Below, piece by piece: positions 1 to 9,287 of a DNA stretch of 64,000 bases. Under the pieces are notes generated by a model that was not told the DNA's origin, made no database searches, and saw only the letters and a program-made list of their open reading frames with translations. This DNA is from Pseudoalteromonas distincta (GTDB taxonomy: Bacteria > Pseudomonadota > Gammaproteobacteria > Enterobacterales > Alteromonadaceae). The stretch's first letter is position 1. Every line of letters starts with the position of its first letter. The stretch lies in assembly GCF_000814675.1 (NCBI RefSeq), contig NZ_JWIG01000006.1, forward strand, positions 1 to 64,000, in the 5' to 3' direction. The translations under genes were made by a program, and so were the position numbers.

Positions 1-6
1 TTTTTT

Positions 7-1335
7 GTGAATATAGAACAAGCACTGCAAGCAACACTTGAAGAAAGCAGCCGATACCATACCTTTGAAAAATTATCAGAAATTCTTGACCCTGAAATCA
101 TTGAACAAGGTTTTCAACAAGCAGGGATTGCAACCGTTCGTAAGCGAAGATTACCGCTTGAAGCCGTTTTGTGGTCAGTTATTGGCATGGCATTGTTTCG
201 AAAAGAATCAGTTTGGAATATCGCTAATAAGCTAGATATCATGTTACCTGGCAAGAACCAACTCGTTGCTCCAAGTGCGATGGTACAGGCGAGACAAAGG
301 TTAGGTGATGATTCCGTTAAACACGTTTTCAATAAATCTGCTCAATCAATGTATAAGCAACAGTCATTCGAAACATGGAATGGTTTGAACCTATTAGCTG
401 TTGACGGTGTTGTGTGGCGAACAGCCGACACGCCTGATAATCGTAAAGCCTTCTCTTCAGGTAGCAACCAATACGGTGATACAGCCTTTCCTCAAATACG
501 CATGGTCTGTCATATGGAATTGACCAGCCATCAACTTCTCAGTAGCGAGTTTGATAACTATAAAACCAACGAGATGAAATTAGCTGAGCGTTTAATTGAA
601 CGTACACCAGATAATTCACTGACTATGTTTGATAAAGGATATTATTCTTTAGGCCTGTTAAACCATTGGCACCAAACTGGGGAGATGAGGCACTGGCTGA
701 TACCAGCAAGGCCCGACTTACAGTATGAAATCATCTCCAGCGCGGGTAAAAATGACCATATCATTGAATTGAAAACCACAAAGCATGCACAAAAAAACTT
801 TCCCGATGTTCCTGAAACGATTAAAGCGAGATTAATCAGCAAAACAATAAAGGGCAAAAGCTACCGTATATTAACCTCGATGACGGATAGATTGCGTTAT
901 CCAGGTAATGAAATTGTTGAATTATATTGTCATCGTTGGGAGATAGAACTTGGGTTTAGAGAAATCAAACAAACCATGCTTGATAGTGCATACCATTTAA
1001 GAAGTAAGCGTCCAGACATGGTGCGTCAGGAGCTATGGGCCGTGTTACTCGCCTATAATTTAATACGAAGAATAATGACGATGGCGGCGACAGTCACAGG
1101 GATATGGCCTAACCAGCTTAGTTTCTCTAGCAGTTCGATGGCTGTCATTCAGTATTTCTCGTCAGTATCTATAATGAGTCCAGGGAACATTCCAATACAC
1201 TGGCAGCACTTACTCGATACACTGGTCTTATTTAAGCTTCCAGCTAGACGAGAGGATAGAAGATATCCCCGATGGGTTAAGCCAAAACCATCTAAGTATC
1301 CCCATAAAAAGAAAGATGCCAGTCAGCTTAACTGA
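7..1335 (+). CDS. IS4-family DDE transposase
   Basis: Cuts and joins DNA to move the element. The 442-residue protein carries the IS4 triad: D133 in an AVDG context, D209 in MFDKGYY, and E314 within the signature Y307-(2)-R310-(3)-E314-(6)-K321, which matches the YREK spacing of the family exactly. The start is a GTG at 7; the ribosome binding site lies outside the window, so an upstream start cannot be excluded. The reading frame is uninterrupted, so the enzyme is probably functional. The TGA stop lies inside a perfect 10-bp hairpin. Confidence 0.93.
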   Translation: MNIEQALQATLEESSRYHTFEKLSEILDPEIIEQGFQQAGIATVRKRRLPLEAVLWSVIGMALFRKESVWNIANKLDIMLPGKNQLVAPSAMVQARQRLGDDSVKHVFNKSAQSMYKQQSFETWNGLNLLAVDGVVWRTADTPDNRKAFSSGSNQYGDTAFPQIRMVCHMELTSHQLLSSEFDNYKTNEMKLAERLIERTPDNSLTMFDKGYYSLGLLNHWHQTGEMRHWLIPARPDLQYEIISSAGKNDHIIELKTTKHAQKNFPDVPETIKARLISKTIKGKSYRILTSMTDRLRYPGNEIVELYCHRWEIELGFREIKQTMLDSAYHLRSKRPDMVRQELWAVLLAYNLIRRIMTMAATVTGIWPNQLSFSSSSMAVIQYFSSVSIMSPGNIPIHWQHLLDTLVLFKLPARREDRRYPRWVKPKPSKYPHKKKDASQLN

Positions 1336-1364
1336 CTGGCATTAGTCCATAAGGACCCTTTTTT
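1316..1364 (+). terminator. Hairpin at transposase stop codon, plus GTCC/GGAC hairpin with T-run
   Basis: A perfect 10-bp inverted repeat ATGCCAGTCA / TGACTGGCAT (1316-1325, 1333-1342; 7-base loop) contains the transposase stop. A second short stem GTCC/GGAC (1345-1356) is followed by six T. Together they likely end transposase transcription, and may also serve serA, which converges on this spot. Confidence 0.6.
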
Positions 1365-1379
1365 AATATCAAAGAATGA

Positions 1380-2609
1380 TTAATGTAAAATACGTGCTCT
1401 AATTGTACCCTCAACAGCGCTTAGTTCTTTAAGTGCTACTTCAGATTGATCTGTATCAACATCAATAACTACATAACCAATAGATGCGTCTGTTTGTAGG
1501 TATTGCGCAGCAATATTAATACCGTGCTGTGCAAACGCTTGGTTAATTTGCGTTAGTACACCAGGGCGGTTGTGGTGTACGTGTAATAAACGGCTACGAT
1601 TAGCAAGCTCAGGTAGCGATACTTCAGGGAAGTTAACCGCAGTAATAGTTGAGCCATTATCTGAATATTTAGCCAATTTACCCGCTACTTCAATACCAAT
1701 GTTTTCTTGCGCTTCTTGTGTAGAACCACCAATGTGTGGCGTCAAAATAACATTGTCGAATTGGCGCAGTGGCGATACAAATTCTTCATCGTTAGATTTT
1801 GGCTCAGTAGGGAACACATCGATTGCTGCACCACTTAGTTTTTTCTCTGTAAGCGCTTCTGCAAGAGCATCAATATCAACAACAGTTCCGCGTGAGGCAT
1901 TGATCAAAATAGACCCCTGCTTCATAACTGCAAGTTCTGCTGTACCAATAAGGTTTTTAGTTTGCGGTGTTTCTGGTACATGTAAGCTAATAATATCAGA
2001 GCGTTGTAACAGCTGAGTAAGGTTATGAACTTGTGTTGCATTACCCAGTGATAACTTATCTTCAATATCGTAAAACTCCACGTTCATACCGATATTTTCA
2101 GCCATAATACCTAGCTGAGTACCAATGTGACCGTAGCCAATAATACCTAATGTTTTACCACGTGCTTCAAACGAACCATTTGCTGTTTTTAACCAGCCAC
2201 CACGATGAGCCGCTGCATTACGCTCTGGAATACCACGTAATAAAAGTAGTATTTCGCCAAGTACAAGTTCAGCAACTGAACGAGTATTAGAAAATGGAGC
2301 GTTAAATACAGCAATACCACGTTCGCGTGCTGCATCTAAATCAACTTGGTTTGTACCAATACAAAAACAACCAATAGCAACTAGCTTTTCAGCTGAGTCT
2401 AATACGGCTTGGTTAATATGAGTACGAGAACGAAGTCCTACAAAGTGAACATCTTTAATGCGCTCTTTAAGCTCGTCCTCAGGTAAGGATGTTTTAACGT
2501 AGTCGATATTGCTGTAACCGTTACGTTTTAGCGTTTCAACAGCGCTTTGGTGAACACCTTCAAGCAAGAGAATTTTAATTTTGTCTTTTGCTAACGATAC
2601 CTTACTCAT
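1380..2609 (-). CDS. serA: D-3-phosphoglycerate dehydrogenase
   Basis: Oxidises 3-phosphoglycerate to 3-phosphohydroxypyruvate with NAD+, the first step of serine synthesis. The 409 residues match the E. coli enzyme in length. Visible are the nucleotide-binding motif GYGHIG (158-163), the catalytic residues R240, E269 and H292 in ASRG, PTEP and PHIGG contexts, and a C-terminal ACT domain (about 338-409) that in the family binds serine for feedback inhibition. It lies 9 bases after rpiA on the same strand, so the two probably form one transcript. Confidence 0.97.
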   Translation of the reverse strand: MSKVSLAKDKIKILLLEGVHQSAVETLKRNGYSNIDYVKTSLPEDELKERIKDVHFVGLRSRTHINQAVLDSAEKLVAIGCFCIGTNQVDLDAARERGIAVFNAPFSNTRSVAELVLGEILLLLRGIPERNAAAHRGGWLKTANGSFEARGKTLGIIGYGHIGTQLGIMAENIGMNVEFYDIEDKLSLGNATQVHNLTQLLQRSDIISLHVPETPQTKNLIGTAELAVMKQGSILINASRGTVVDIDALAEALTEKKLSGAAIDVFPTEPKSNDEEFVSPLRQFDNVILTPHIGGSTQEAQENIGIEVAGKLAKYSDNGSTITAVNFPEVSLPELANRSRLLHVHHNRPGVLTQINQAFAQHGINIAAQYLQTDASIGYVVIDVDTDQSEVALKELSAVEGTIRARILH

Positions 2610-2618
2610 AACCTCATC

Positions 2619-3272
2619 CTATTTAATTTGTGGCCCATTTTTGGTACCGATAATCACTTTATCAGCACCTCTCATCGCAAATAGGCCGTTGGTAACTACG
2701 CCAACAATTGAATTTATTTGTGTTTCAAGTTGTTTGGCATTGGTAATTTTTAAGTTAAATACATCTAATATAACGTTACCATTATCGGTAACTACGCCTT
2801 GGCGATAAACAGGGTCACCACCAAGTTTTAATAATTCTCGTGCAACGTAGCTGCGCGCCATTGGAATAACTTCTACCGGAAGCGGGAAGTCGCCCAATGT
2901 ATCTACCAGCTTTGTGTCATCAACAATACACACAAACTGTTTTGCAACTGCTGCTACTATTTTTTCACGTGTTAGCGCAGCGCCGCCGCCTTTAATCATT
3001 TCGTTTTGAGCGTTTATTTCGTCAGCGCCGTCAACGTATACATCTAAAGCATCAACGTTATTAAGTTCAAACACTTCAATACCTAACGCTTCCAAACGTG
3101 CAGTTGACGCTTCTGAGCTTGATACAGCGCCTACAATAGTGTCCTTTACTGAGCCAAGGGCATCAATAAAGTGATTAACAGTAGAGCCTGTACCGACACC
3201 TACAATGGTGTTTTCTTTTACAAACTCGAGTGCTGCCCAAGCAGCTGCTTTTTTTAATTCGTCTTGTGTCAT
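2619..3272 (-). CDS. rpiA: Ribose-5-phosphate isomerase A
   Basis: Interconverts ribose-5-phosphate and ribulose-5-phosphate in the non-oxidative pentose phosphate pathway. The 217-residue protein has the family [10 protein letters not shown] loop near the N terminus, DGADEI (about 81-86) with the phosphate/sugar-binding acidic residues and [11 protein letters not shown] (94-104) containing the catalytic Glu. Length is close to E. coli RpiA (219). It is cotranscribed with serA, as in many gammaproteobacteria. Confidence 0.97.
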   Translation of the reverse strand: MTQDELKKAAAWAALEFVKENTIVGVGTGSTVNHFIDALGSVKDTIVGAVSSSEASTARLEALGIEVFELNNVDALDVYVDGADEINAQNEMIKGGGAALTREKIVAAVAKQFVCIVDDTKLVDTLGDFPLPVEVIPMARSYVARELLKLGGDPVYRQGVVTDNGNVILDVFNLKITNAKQLETQINSIVGVVTNGLFAMRGADKVIIGTKNGPQIK

Positions 3273-3325
3273 TGCTTTGTGCTCATGTATGTCAGAAATA
3301 TGCGGCTAGTAACCAAAATTAAATG

Positions 3326-3922
3326 TTACCAACAGTATGTTTTATCTGGTGTGATAATAGTTTCAAGTGGTACGTCCCACGACTCGATTGGTAGAGCATC
3401 AACTTTTTGGCATTCATGTGCAAGGCCAATTAGTTGCGGTTTTTGCCAATTTTGTTCATGTAAACGCGCCAATGTCCGGTCGTAAAACCCACCTCCCATT
3501 CCTAGGCGATTACCTTGTTTATCAAATGCAACTAATGGCATAAGGAGGTAATCAAGCGCTGGTAATGGGCATATTTGAGAGCAGTTCAGCTTAGGCTCCA
3601 AGATACCATAGCGATTTGCCCTCATGGGTGAGTTTTTCTCATAGCGCTGAAATAGTAAATTAGCGCCATTGAATGGGTGTATTATAGGTAGATAAACAAC
3701 GTGGTTTAAGTTCCATAATTCTTTAATTAACAATGAAGTGTCTAGTTCTCCGTCGTTACTTAAATAAATGGCAATATGCTTTGAATTCGTTGTGTTTTCG
3801 CTTTTTAAGTGTTGAATAAAATTCATTTTTAGCGATTGCGCAGCAATTATTTGCTGATTATTTGACAAGTTTTTACGGGTGTTACGAATTTCAGCTCTTA
3901 TTTGTGCGCGTTTATTGCTCAT
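3326..3922 (-). CDS. fau: 5-formyltetrahydrofolate cyclo-ligase
   Basis: Converts 5-formyl-THF to 5,10-methenyl-THF using ATP, returning the inhibitory folate to the one-carbon pool. The 198-residue sequence has the conserved C-terminal phosphate-binding segment GNRLGMGGGFYDR (about 137-149) and a basic N-terminal segment (KRAQIRAEIRNTRK). It also goes by ygfA. The rpiA/serA neighbourhood is the usual gammaproteobacterial one, but the 6S RNA gene usually just upstream is absent: only 18 bases separate it from the next gene. Confidence 0.93.
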   Translation of the reverse strand: MSNKRAQIRAEIRNTRKNLSNNQQIIAAQSLKMNFIQHLKSENTTNSKHIAIYLSNDGELDTSLLIKELWNLNHVVYLPIIHPFNGANLLFQRYEKNSPMRANRYGILEPKLNCSQICPLPALDYLLMPLVAFDKQGNRLGMGGGFYDRTLARLHEQNWQKPQLIGLAHECQKVDALPIESWDVPLETIITPDKTYCW

Positions 3923-3940
3923 TAAACTAATTAGCCATTT

Positions 3941-4489
3941 TTAAAAAGAGAATAAATCGGGAAAAATTAAAAAAACAGCCAGTACGACTAGCAAAATGGT
4001 AGCAGTTGCAATCAATGAATATAAAAGTAAGTTACTGCGTTTTTTAGGAGTCGCTAAATCCTCATCTAGCATTAGGTCGTCATTTTGCCATTCGTCTACA
4101 CTTTCGTCTGGTGTATTTAATTGAGCTTCAGGAAGGCGTTGCTCTAGCTCATCTAGCTTTTCTTCAAGGCGTATTAAGCTGCTAGTGATGTAATCAAGTG
4201 CATCAAAAATACGTTCATCACGTTGGTTGTTATTTGCAGCTGCGGGGGAGCTATTTTGAATCGCATTTGAAACAGCTTGCAGCTTACTTTTAATACCTAG
4301 GCTTGCTAATAACTTAGTCTGTTTTAACGCTTTGTCTTTATCGCTTGGCGCAAACAGCGGCTTACCTTTAAAAAAAAGAGCTACTTTTTCATCTGACGTT
4401 TTTAATTTTGCAGCTAAGTTTGCGCACGCTGTTTTTATGTCAACGTTATCGGCAAGTCCTGCAAATATAACGCGAAAGTTATCGGCCAT
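3941..4489 (-). CDS. Unknown protein with C-terminal membrane segment
   Basis: Not recognised. The 182 residues split into an N-terminal alpha/beta-like domain (about 1-75, ending before a low-complexity NSSPAAANNNQ linker), an acidic, probably coiled-coil middle (LDYITSSLIRLEEKLDELEQRL), and a single strong membrane segment at 155-178 followed by only a few residues. That layout suggests a tail-anchored inner-membrane protein with a cytoplasmic N-terminal domain. It lies 18 bases upstream of fau and probably shares its transcript. It occupies the position where zapA and 6S RNA often stand. Confidence 0.8.
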   Translation of the reverse strand: MADNFRVIFAGLADNVDIKTACANLAAKLKTSDEKVALFFKGKPLFAPSDKDKALKQTKLLASLGIKSKLQAVSNAIQNSSPAAANNNQRDERIFDALDYITSSLIRLEEKLDELEQRLPEAQLNTPDESVDEWQNDDLMLDEDLATPKKRSNLLLYSLIATATILLVVLAVFLIFPDLFSF

Positions 4490-4615
4490 TTAACTATCCC
4501 TAAAGCTTTTATAATGAAATGAGTATATACCTAAAGTACAAAAGAATTCGAGGTTGATTTTATAGTTATTTTGTAGACGTACTACAAACAATGTAACTGA
4601 TAAGTTTTAGATACA

Positions 4616-4642
4616 AAAACGGCCCTATTAAGGGCCGTTTTT
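4616..4642 (-). terminator. Rho-independent terminator of metK (bidirectional)
   Basis: Perfect 11-bp stem AAAACGGCCCT / AGGGCCGTTTT with an ATTA loop, 23 bases past the metK stop. A-tract on the left and T-tract on the right mean it could act on both strands. Confidence 0.9.
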
Positions 4643-4664
4643 AATTTACTTCAACACTTTTAGC

Positions 4665-5816
4665 TTAAAGGCCAGCAGCTGCACGAAGTGCATCAGCTTT
4701 ATCTGTACGTTCCCAAGGGAATTCGTCACGACCAAAGTGGCCGTAAGCCGCTGTAGGAAGGTAGATAGGGCGCTCTAAATCAAGCATTTGAATTAAGCCG
4801 TAAGGGCGCAGGTCAAAGTGTTCACGAATAAGCTCGATTAAACGGCTTTCTTCTAACTTGCTTGTACCAAACGTTTCAACGCTGATAGATGTAGGCTCTG
4901 CAACACCGATTGCGTAAGAAACTTGTAATTCACATTTATCAGCAAGACCAGCCGCAACTACGTTTTTAGCAACGTAACGTGCAGCGTATGCAGCTGAGCG
5001 GTCAACTTTTGATGGATCTTTACCAGAGAAAGCACCACCACCGTGACGAGCCATACCACCGTATGTATCAACGATGATTTTACGACCTGTTAGACCACAA
5101 TCGCCCATTGGTCCGCCAATTACAAAGCGACCCGTTGGGTTAATGAAAAATTTAGTCGCGCTTGTAATAAGCTCTGCAGGAAGTACCGGCTTGATGATAG
5201 TTTCCATCACCGCTTCTACTAAATCTTTTTGCGAAATGTCTTCGCTGTGCTGAGTAGATAGTACTACTGCATCAATACCTACTGGCTTACCATTTTCGTA
5301 TGCAAAAGTAACTTGAGATTTTGCATCTGGACGTAACCAGTTAAGCTCGCCGCTTTTACGTACTTGCGCTTGGCGCTGTACTAAACGGTGTGAGTAAGTA
5401 ATTGGCGCAGGCATTAGCACTTCTGTTTCGTTACATGCGTAACCAAACATAAGACCTTGGTCGCCAGCACCTTGTTCTTCTGGGCTAGTACGGTCAACAC
5501 CTTGGTTAATGTCAGGAGACTGTTTACCAATAGTGTTTAAAATTGCACATGAATCTGCATCGAAACCCATGTCTGAATGCGTGTAGCCAATTTCACGTAC
5601 TGTTTTACGTGTAATTTCTTCAATATCAACCCATGCGCTAGTAGTGATTTCACCACCAACCATAACCATACCTGTTTTTACGTAAGTTTCGCACGCAACA
5701 CGGGCATGAGAGTCTTGCTCTAGGATAGCATCAAGTACCGCATCAGAGATTTGATCGGCGATTTTATCCGGATGACCTTCAGAAACTGATTCAGAAGTAA
5801 ATAAATGTTTTGCCAT
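4665..5816 (-). CDS. metK: S-adenosylmethionine synthetase
   Basis: Makes S-adenosylmethionine from methionine and ATP. The start is the ATG at 5816 ([19 protein letters not shown]), giving 383 residues as in E. coli MetK; an in-frame GTG five codons upstream is less likely. GHPDK (14-18) binds the nucleotide, [12 protein letters not shown] is the central signature and [19 protein letters not shown] the glycine-rich loop. Transcribed away from tkt, with a MetJ-type operator in the shared intergenic region, so repression by MetJ-SAM is likely. Confidence 0.97.
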   Translation of the reverse strand: MAKHLFTSESVSEGHPDKIADQISDAVLDAILEQDSHARVACETYVKTGMVMVGGEITTSAWVDIEEITRKTVREIGYTHSDMGFDADSCAILNTIGKQSPDINQGVDRTSPEEQGAGDQGLMFGYACNETEVLMPAPITYSHRLVQRQAQVRKSGELNWLRPDAKSQVTFAYENGKPVGIDAVVLSTQHSEDISQKDLVEAVMETIIKPVLPAELITSATKFFINPTGRFVIGGPMGDCGLTGRKIIVDTYGGMARHGGGAFSGKDPSKVDRSAAYAARYVAKNVVAAGLADKCELQVSYAIGVAEPTSISVETFGTSKLEESRLIELIREHFDLRPYGLIQMLDLERPIYLPTAAYGHFGRDEFPWERTDKADALRAAAGL

Positions 5817-6120
5817 TGTATTTCTGCTCACAAATATTGCGCTTCACAAACGTCGGTATTAGCGCTAAAAAATTAAGGGGCGTATTTTATCGAAAACAAA
5901 ACACCTTGCATAGTGTTTTTACGCCTAGACGTCTAAATAAAATTACTAATAACTTTTTGGTCTTAAAAAATATTCATAATGCCTCACTTTTATAGGGTTT
6001 TTAATTGCACACAGCCCCCACAATAAGTAAGAATGGTCGATATAAACAAACCCAAGTTACTTGGGTGCATAAACAAACACATAAATACCCGCGCAAATAC
6101 ACATAAAGGTAGGAGAATTC
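5817..6120. promoter_or_regulatory. Divergent metK / tkt regulatory region
   Basis: A 304-bp gene-free stretch between divergent metK and tkt. It contains the MetJ-like operator described separately, and a short perfect inverted repeat ACCCAAG-TTA-CTTGGGT (6050-6066) in the tkt leader. tkt has a good ribosome binding site (AGGAG, 6111-6115). No riboswitch fold was recognised and no promoter hexamers could be assigned with confidence. Confidence 0.7.
5919..5934. promoter_or_regulatory. MetJ operator (met box) upstream of metK
   Basis: AGACGTCT at 5927-5934 is the exact 8-bp met-box consensus. The adjacent 8 bases to the left (TTACGCCT) match 5 of 8, consistent with the tandem boxes MetJ needs. 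It lies about 110 bases upstream of the metK start, between metK and tkt. The box is seen directly; that MetJ acts here is inference. Confidence 0.75.
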
Positions 6121-8112
6121 ATGCCATCTCGCAAAGAACTTGCAAATGCTATTCGCGTCTTGTCAATGGACGCAGTACAAAAGGCCAAATCTGGTCACCC
6201 TGGAGCCCCTATGGGCATGGCTGATATCGCAGAAGTATTATGGCGCGATTATCTAAAACACAACCCAACAAATCCAGAGTGGGCTGACCGTGACAGATTT
6301 ATTCTTTCAAACGGCCACGGTTCAATGCTTATCTATTCTCTATTGCATCTAAGTGGTTACGACTTACCACTGGACGAAATTAAAAACTTCCGTCAAATGC
6401 ATTCTAAAACACCAGGTCACCCTGAATATGGCTATGCACCAGGAATCGAAACTACTACGGGTCCATTAGGTCAAGGGATCACAAATGCCGTAGGTATGGC
6501 AATTGCTGAAAAGGCGCTAGCTGCACAGTTTAACCGTGAAGGTCACGATATTGTTGATCACTTTACCTATGCATTTATGGGCGATGGCTGCCTTATGGAA
6601 GGTATTTCTCATGAAGCAGGTTCACTTGCAGGCACATTAGGTCTGGGTAAACTTGTTGCATTTTGGGATGACAACGGCATTTCAATCGATGGTGAAGTAG
6701 AAGGTTGGTTTACAGATGACACGCCAGCTCGCTTTAAAGCATACGGTTGGCATGTAATCAGTGGTGTTGATGGCCACGACAGCGATGCTATAAGTGCTGC
6801 AATTGCAGAAGCTAAAAGTGTTACCGATAAACCATCACTAATTTGTTGTAAGACAATTATTGGTTACGGCTCACCTAATAAATCTGGTAGCCACGATTGT
6901 CACGGTGCACCACTAGGTGATGACGAAATTAAAGCGTCTCGCGAATTCTTAGGTTGGACTGGCGATGCGTTCGAAATTCCTGATGATATTTACGCACAAT
7001 GGGATAGCAAAGAAAAAGGTCAGCAGCTTGAATCAAGCTGGGACGAAAAATTTGCAGCATACGCAAAAGCATACCCAGAGCTTGCGGCTGAATACAAGCG
7101 TCGTATTAATAACGAACTGCCTGGCGATTGGGCTGAAAAATCTCAAGCGTACATTGAGCAATTACAAGCAAACCCTGCAAACCCAGCGTCTCGTAAAGCA
7201 TCGCAAAATGCATTAAACGCATTTGGTCCGTTATTACCAGAATTTATGGGTGGTTCAGCCGATTTAGCAGGCTCAAACTTAACAATTTGGGATGGTTCTA
7301 AAGGCTTAACACACGACGATGCAAGCGGTAACTACATTTACTACGGTGTACGTGAGTTTGGTATGTCGGCAATTATGAATGGTATTGCCCTTCATAAAGG
7401 CTTTATTCCTTACGGTGCTACGTTCTTAATGTTTGTTGAATATGCAAAAAATGCCGTACGTATGGCTGCATTAATGAAGCAACCAAGCATTTTTGTATAC
7501 ACGCACGATTCAATCGGTTTAGGTGAAGATGGTCCAACTCACCAACCAGTAGAGCAAATTGCAAGCATGCGTTTAACGCCTAACTTATACAACTGGCGCC
7601 CATGTGATCAAGTTGAGTCGGCAATTGCATGGCAACAAGCTATTGAGCGTAAAGACGGTCCTACATCGTTAATCTTTACTCGCCAAGGTCTTGAGCAACA
7701 AGCGCGTGACGCACAGCAATTAATCGATGTTAAAAAGGGTGGTTACATCCTTAGCTGTGACGGCAATCCAGAGATTATTTTCATTGCAACGGGTTCTGAA
7801 GTGCAACTAGCACAAGATTCAGCAACTGAGCTACGCAGCCAAGGTAAAAAGGTACGTGTTGTATCTATGCCATGTACTGATGCCTTTGAAGATCAAAGCG
7901 CAGAGTACAAAGAAAGCGTATTACCGGCATCTGTTACACGCCGCGTAGCAGTAGAAGCAGGTATTGCTGACTACTGGTACAAGTACGTAGGTCTAAATGG
8001 CGCAGTAGTAGGTATGACTACTTTTGGTGAGTCAGCACCTGCTGGTGAGCTGTTTGAGCACTTTGGCTTTACAGTGGCAAACATTGTAAGCAAAGCAAAC
8101 GAGCTTTTTTAA
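6121..8112 (+). CDS. tkt: Transketolase
   Basis: Moves two-carbon ketol units between sugar phosphates using thiamine diphosphate, linking the pentose phosphate pathway and glycolysis. The 663 residues equal E. coli TktA in length. The N-terminal [12 protein letters not shown] segment, the ThDP-binding GDGCLMEG...N motif (about 155-186) and the central [16 protein letters not shown] and [16 protein letters not shown] segments with catalytic Glu and His are all present. Ribosome binding site AGGAG with 5-base spacing. It ends in its own terminator, so ppnP downstream is a separate unit. Confidence 0.97.
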   Translation: MPSRKELANAIRVLSMDAVQKAKSGHPGAPMGMADIAEVLWRDYLKHNPTNPEWADRDRFILSNGHGSMLIYSLLHLSGYDLPLDEIKNFRQMHSKTPGHPEYGYAPGIETTTGPLGQGITNAVGMAIAEKALAAQFNREGHDIVDHFTYAFMGDGCLMEGISHEAGSLAGTLGLGKLVAFWDDNGISIDGEVEGWFTDDTPARFKAYGWHVISGVDGHDSDAISAAIAEAKSVTDKPSLICCKTIIGYGSPNKSGSHDCHGAPLGDDEIKASREFLGWTGDAFEIPDDIYAQWDSKEKGQQLESSWDEKFAAYAKAYPELAAEYKRRINNELPGDWAEKSQAYIEQLQANPANPASRKASQNALNAFGPLLPEFMGGSADLAGSNLTIWDGSKGLTHDDASGNYIYYGVREFGMSAIMNGIALHKGFIPYGATFLMFVEYAKNAVRMAALMKQPSIFVYTHDSIGLGEDGPTHQPVEQIASMRLTPNLYNWRPCDQVESAIAWQQAIERKDGPTSLIFTRQGLEQQARDAQQLIDVKKGGYILSCDGNPEIIFIATGSEVQLAQDSATELRSQGKKVRVVSMPCTDAFEDQSAEYKESVLPASVTRRVAVEAGIADYWYKYVGLNGAVVGMTTFGESAPAGELFEHFGFTVANIVSKANELF

Positions 8113-8141
8113 TCGCTTTGATCAAATAAAGTAAGTAATTG

Positions 8142-8170
8142 AAAAACCCGCACATGTTGCGGGTTTTTTT
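8142..8170 (+). terminator. Rho-independent terminator of tkt
   Basis: Stem AAAAACCCGC / GCGGGTTTTT with a 7-base loop followed by further T, 30 bases past the tkt stop. Confidence 0.9.
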
Positions 8171-8296
8171 ATGCCCTAACATGAAGCAACTTCACCTTGA
8201 ACAATGCTGCTTTCCTTGCAAGAAAGTAAGCTATCAGGCAAGGTAGTGCGATAAAATTTATAAATAAAAATCTTAAATTAATAGCAGGAGCTAAAA

Positions 8297-8611
8297 ATGC
8301 CAAAGTTCGATAACGTGAGTGTAGTAAAAAAAGCCAATGTATATTTTGACGGAAAAGTGTCGAGCCGTACCGTTATTTTAGGTGATGGCGAAGCGAAAAC
8401 GTTAGGCTTTATGCAACCAGGTGAGTTTGTTTTTGATACAAACCAAAAAGAATGCATGGAGCTTTTAGCTGGCCAATGGGATATTTTATTACCAGGGGCA
8501 AGTGAGTGGAAAACATTTAACGCGGGTGAATCGTTTAATGTTGATGCAAATGTAAGCTTTAAAGTAAAAGTATCTGATTTTGCTGACTACTGTTGTTCGT
8601 ACACAGATTAA
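8297..8611 (+). CDS. ppnP: Pyrimidine/purine nucleoside phosphorylase
   Basis: Splits nucleosides to free base and (deoxy)ribose-1-phosphate. The 104-residue protein is a small cupin of the DUF1255 (YaiE/PpnP) family: [10 protein letters not shown] near the N terminus, [30 protein letters not shown] in the middle and [14 protein letters not shown] at the end match the family pattern. It is about 10 residues longer than E. coli PpnP at the N terminus. Good AGGAG ribosome binding site. Single-gene unit ended by a hairpin. Confidence 0.9.
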   Translation: MPKFDNVSVVKKANVYFDGKVSSRTVILGDGEAKTLGFMQPGEFVFDTNQKECMELLAGQWDILLPGASEWKTFNAGESFNVDANVSFKVKVSDFADYCCSYTD

Positions 8612-8622
8612 TCAATACAGCT

Positions 8623-8654
8623 AGACGTCTGAAAGCCCATGCACTATGGGCTTT
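8623..8654 (+). terminator. Hairpin after ppnP, preceded by an AGACGTCT palindrome
   Basis: A perfect 9-bp stem AAAGCCCAT / ATGGGCTTT (8632-8640, 8646-8654) lies 20 bases after the ppnP stop, but has no clean T-run. An exact met-box octamer AGACGTCT stands at 8623-8630, just before the stem. Confidence 0.65.
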
Positions 8655-8788
8655 GCATAAACTTTGCACAACGCATGATTTAAATCACCAAAAACCGCAA
8701 ATAAACCTCAAATATCTCTCTTTTTTCCTTGTGTTAATCTAAATAGCCCCCAATACTATTTATGAGGTAACAAATAAAAGGATACCCT

Positions 8789-9145
8789 ATGAAAATTAAT
8801 CTTTCTGGTCACCATGTTGAAGTTACTGACTCTATTAGAGAGCACATCAACGAAAAATTTTCAAAAATCGAGAGCCACTTTCCATCGCTTATTGCACTCG
8901 ATATTATTTTGTCTAAAGAGCATCATAAAATCCAAGCTGAAATTAGCACTAATTACGAAGGCACGCGCATATCGGTAAAAGGGGAAAACGAAGTTATGTA
9001 CCCAGCCATTGCAAGCGCAGCTAAAAAACTCGATGCGGCACTAAAACATCGAAAAGGGCAGATAAAAGCAAACTTACACGAAAAGCCTGTTAGCACTACA
9101 CCTGAAATCGCACACGAGATCATCCAAGAGATGGATCTTAAATAA
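8789..9145 (+). CDS. hpf: Ribosome hibernation / ribosome-associated inhibitor (HPF/RaiA family)
   Basis: Binds the 30S decoding region in stationary phase and stores or inactivates ribosomes. The 118-residue protein opens with the family pattern MKINLSGHHVEVTDSIREHINEKF, and has a basic second helix (KKLDAALKHRKGQIKAN). It lacks the long C-terminal dimerisation domain, so it is a short form; about 20 extra residues after the core put it between E. coli HPF (95) and RaiA (113), and it could be either type. Good AGG-type ribosome binding site; own terminator. Confidence 0.88.
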   Translation: MKINLSGHHVEVTDSIREHINEKFSKIESHFPSLIALDIILSKEHHKIQAEISTNYEGTRISVKGENEVMYPAIASAAKKLDAALKHRKGQIKANLHEKPVSTTPEIAHEIIQEMDLK

Positions 9146-9166
9146 AATTTAGTTCCAAAGTATTGT

Positions 9167-9193
9167 AAAAAAGAGCCGTATGGCTCTTTTTTA
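9167..9193 (+). terminator. Rho-independent terminator of hpf
   Basis: Stem AAAAAAGAGCC / GGCTCTTTTTT around a 4-base loop, 21 bases after the hpf stop. Confidence 0.92.
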
Positions 9194-9287
9194 TTGCCTG
9201 TAATTTAGGTAAGTTATGCGTTCTTGCAGTTTATTAATTAAAAAAATTAATAAAAAGAACACACAACACACATATTTTGAGAAATTA

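Larger units (their letters stand above)
1..1364 (+). mobile_element. IS4-family insertion sequence, left end outside window
   Basis: One transposase gene starts 7 bases into the window and is followed by a T-rich segment ending near 1364, just short of serA. The left terminal inverted repeat would lie before base 1, so neither the repeats nor a target duplication can be checked and the right boundary is an estimate. The insertion sits beyond the 3' end of serA, so it should not disrupt a gene on this side. Confidence 0.55.

Noticed and set aside
1570-2016. Open frame on the + strand opposite serA (and similar frames opposite mutS, pelB, mgtE and others)
   Set aside because: They lie wholly inside well-supported genes in other frames and show no family resemblance; shadows of codon use.
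3923-3940. Possible 6S RNA gene upstream of fau
   Set aside because: Only 18 bases lie between fau and the next gene, too short for the roughly 180-nt RNA.
4571-4587. TTGTAG-ACGTA-CTACAA palindrome as a further MetJ site
   Set aside because: It matches only 6 of 8 met-box positions with no tandem partner and lies upstream of the unknown gene at 4489.
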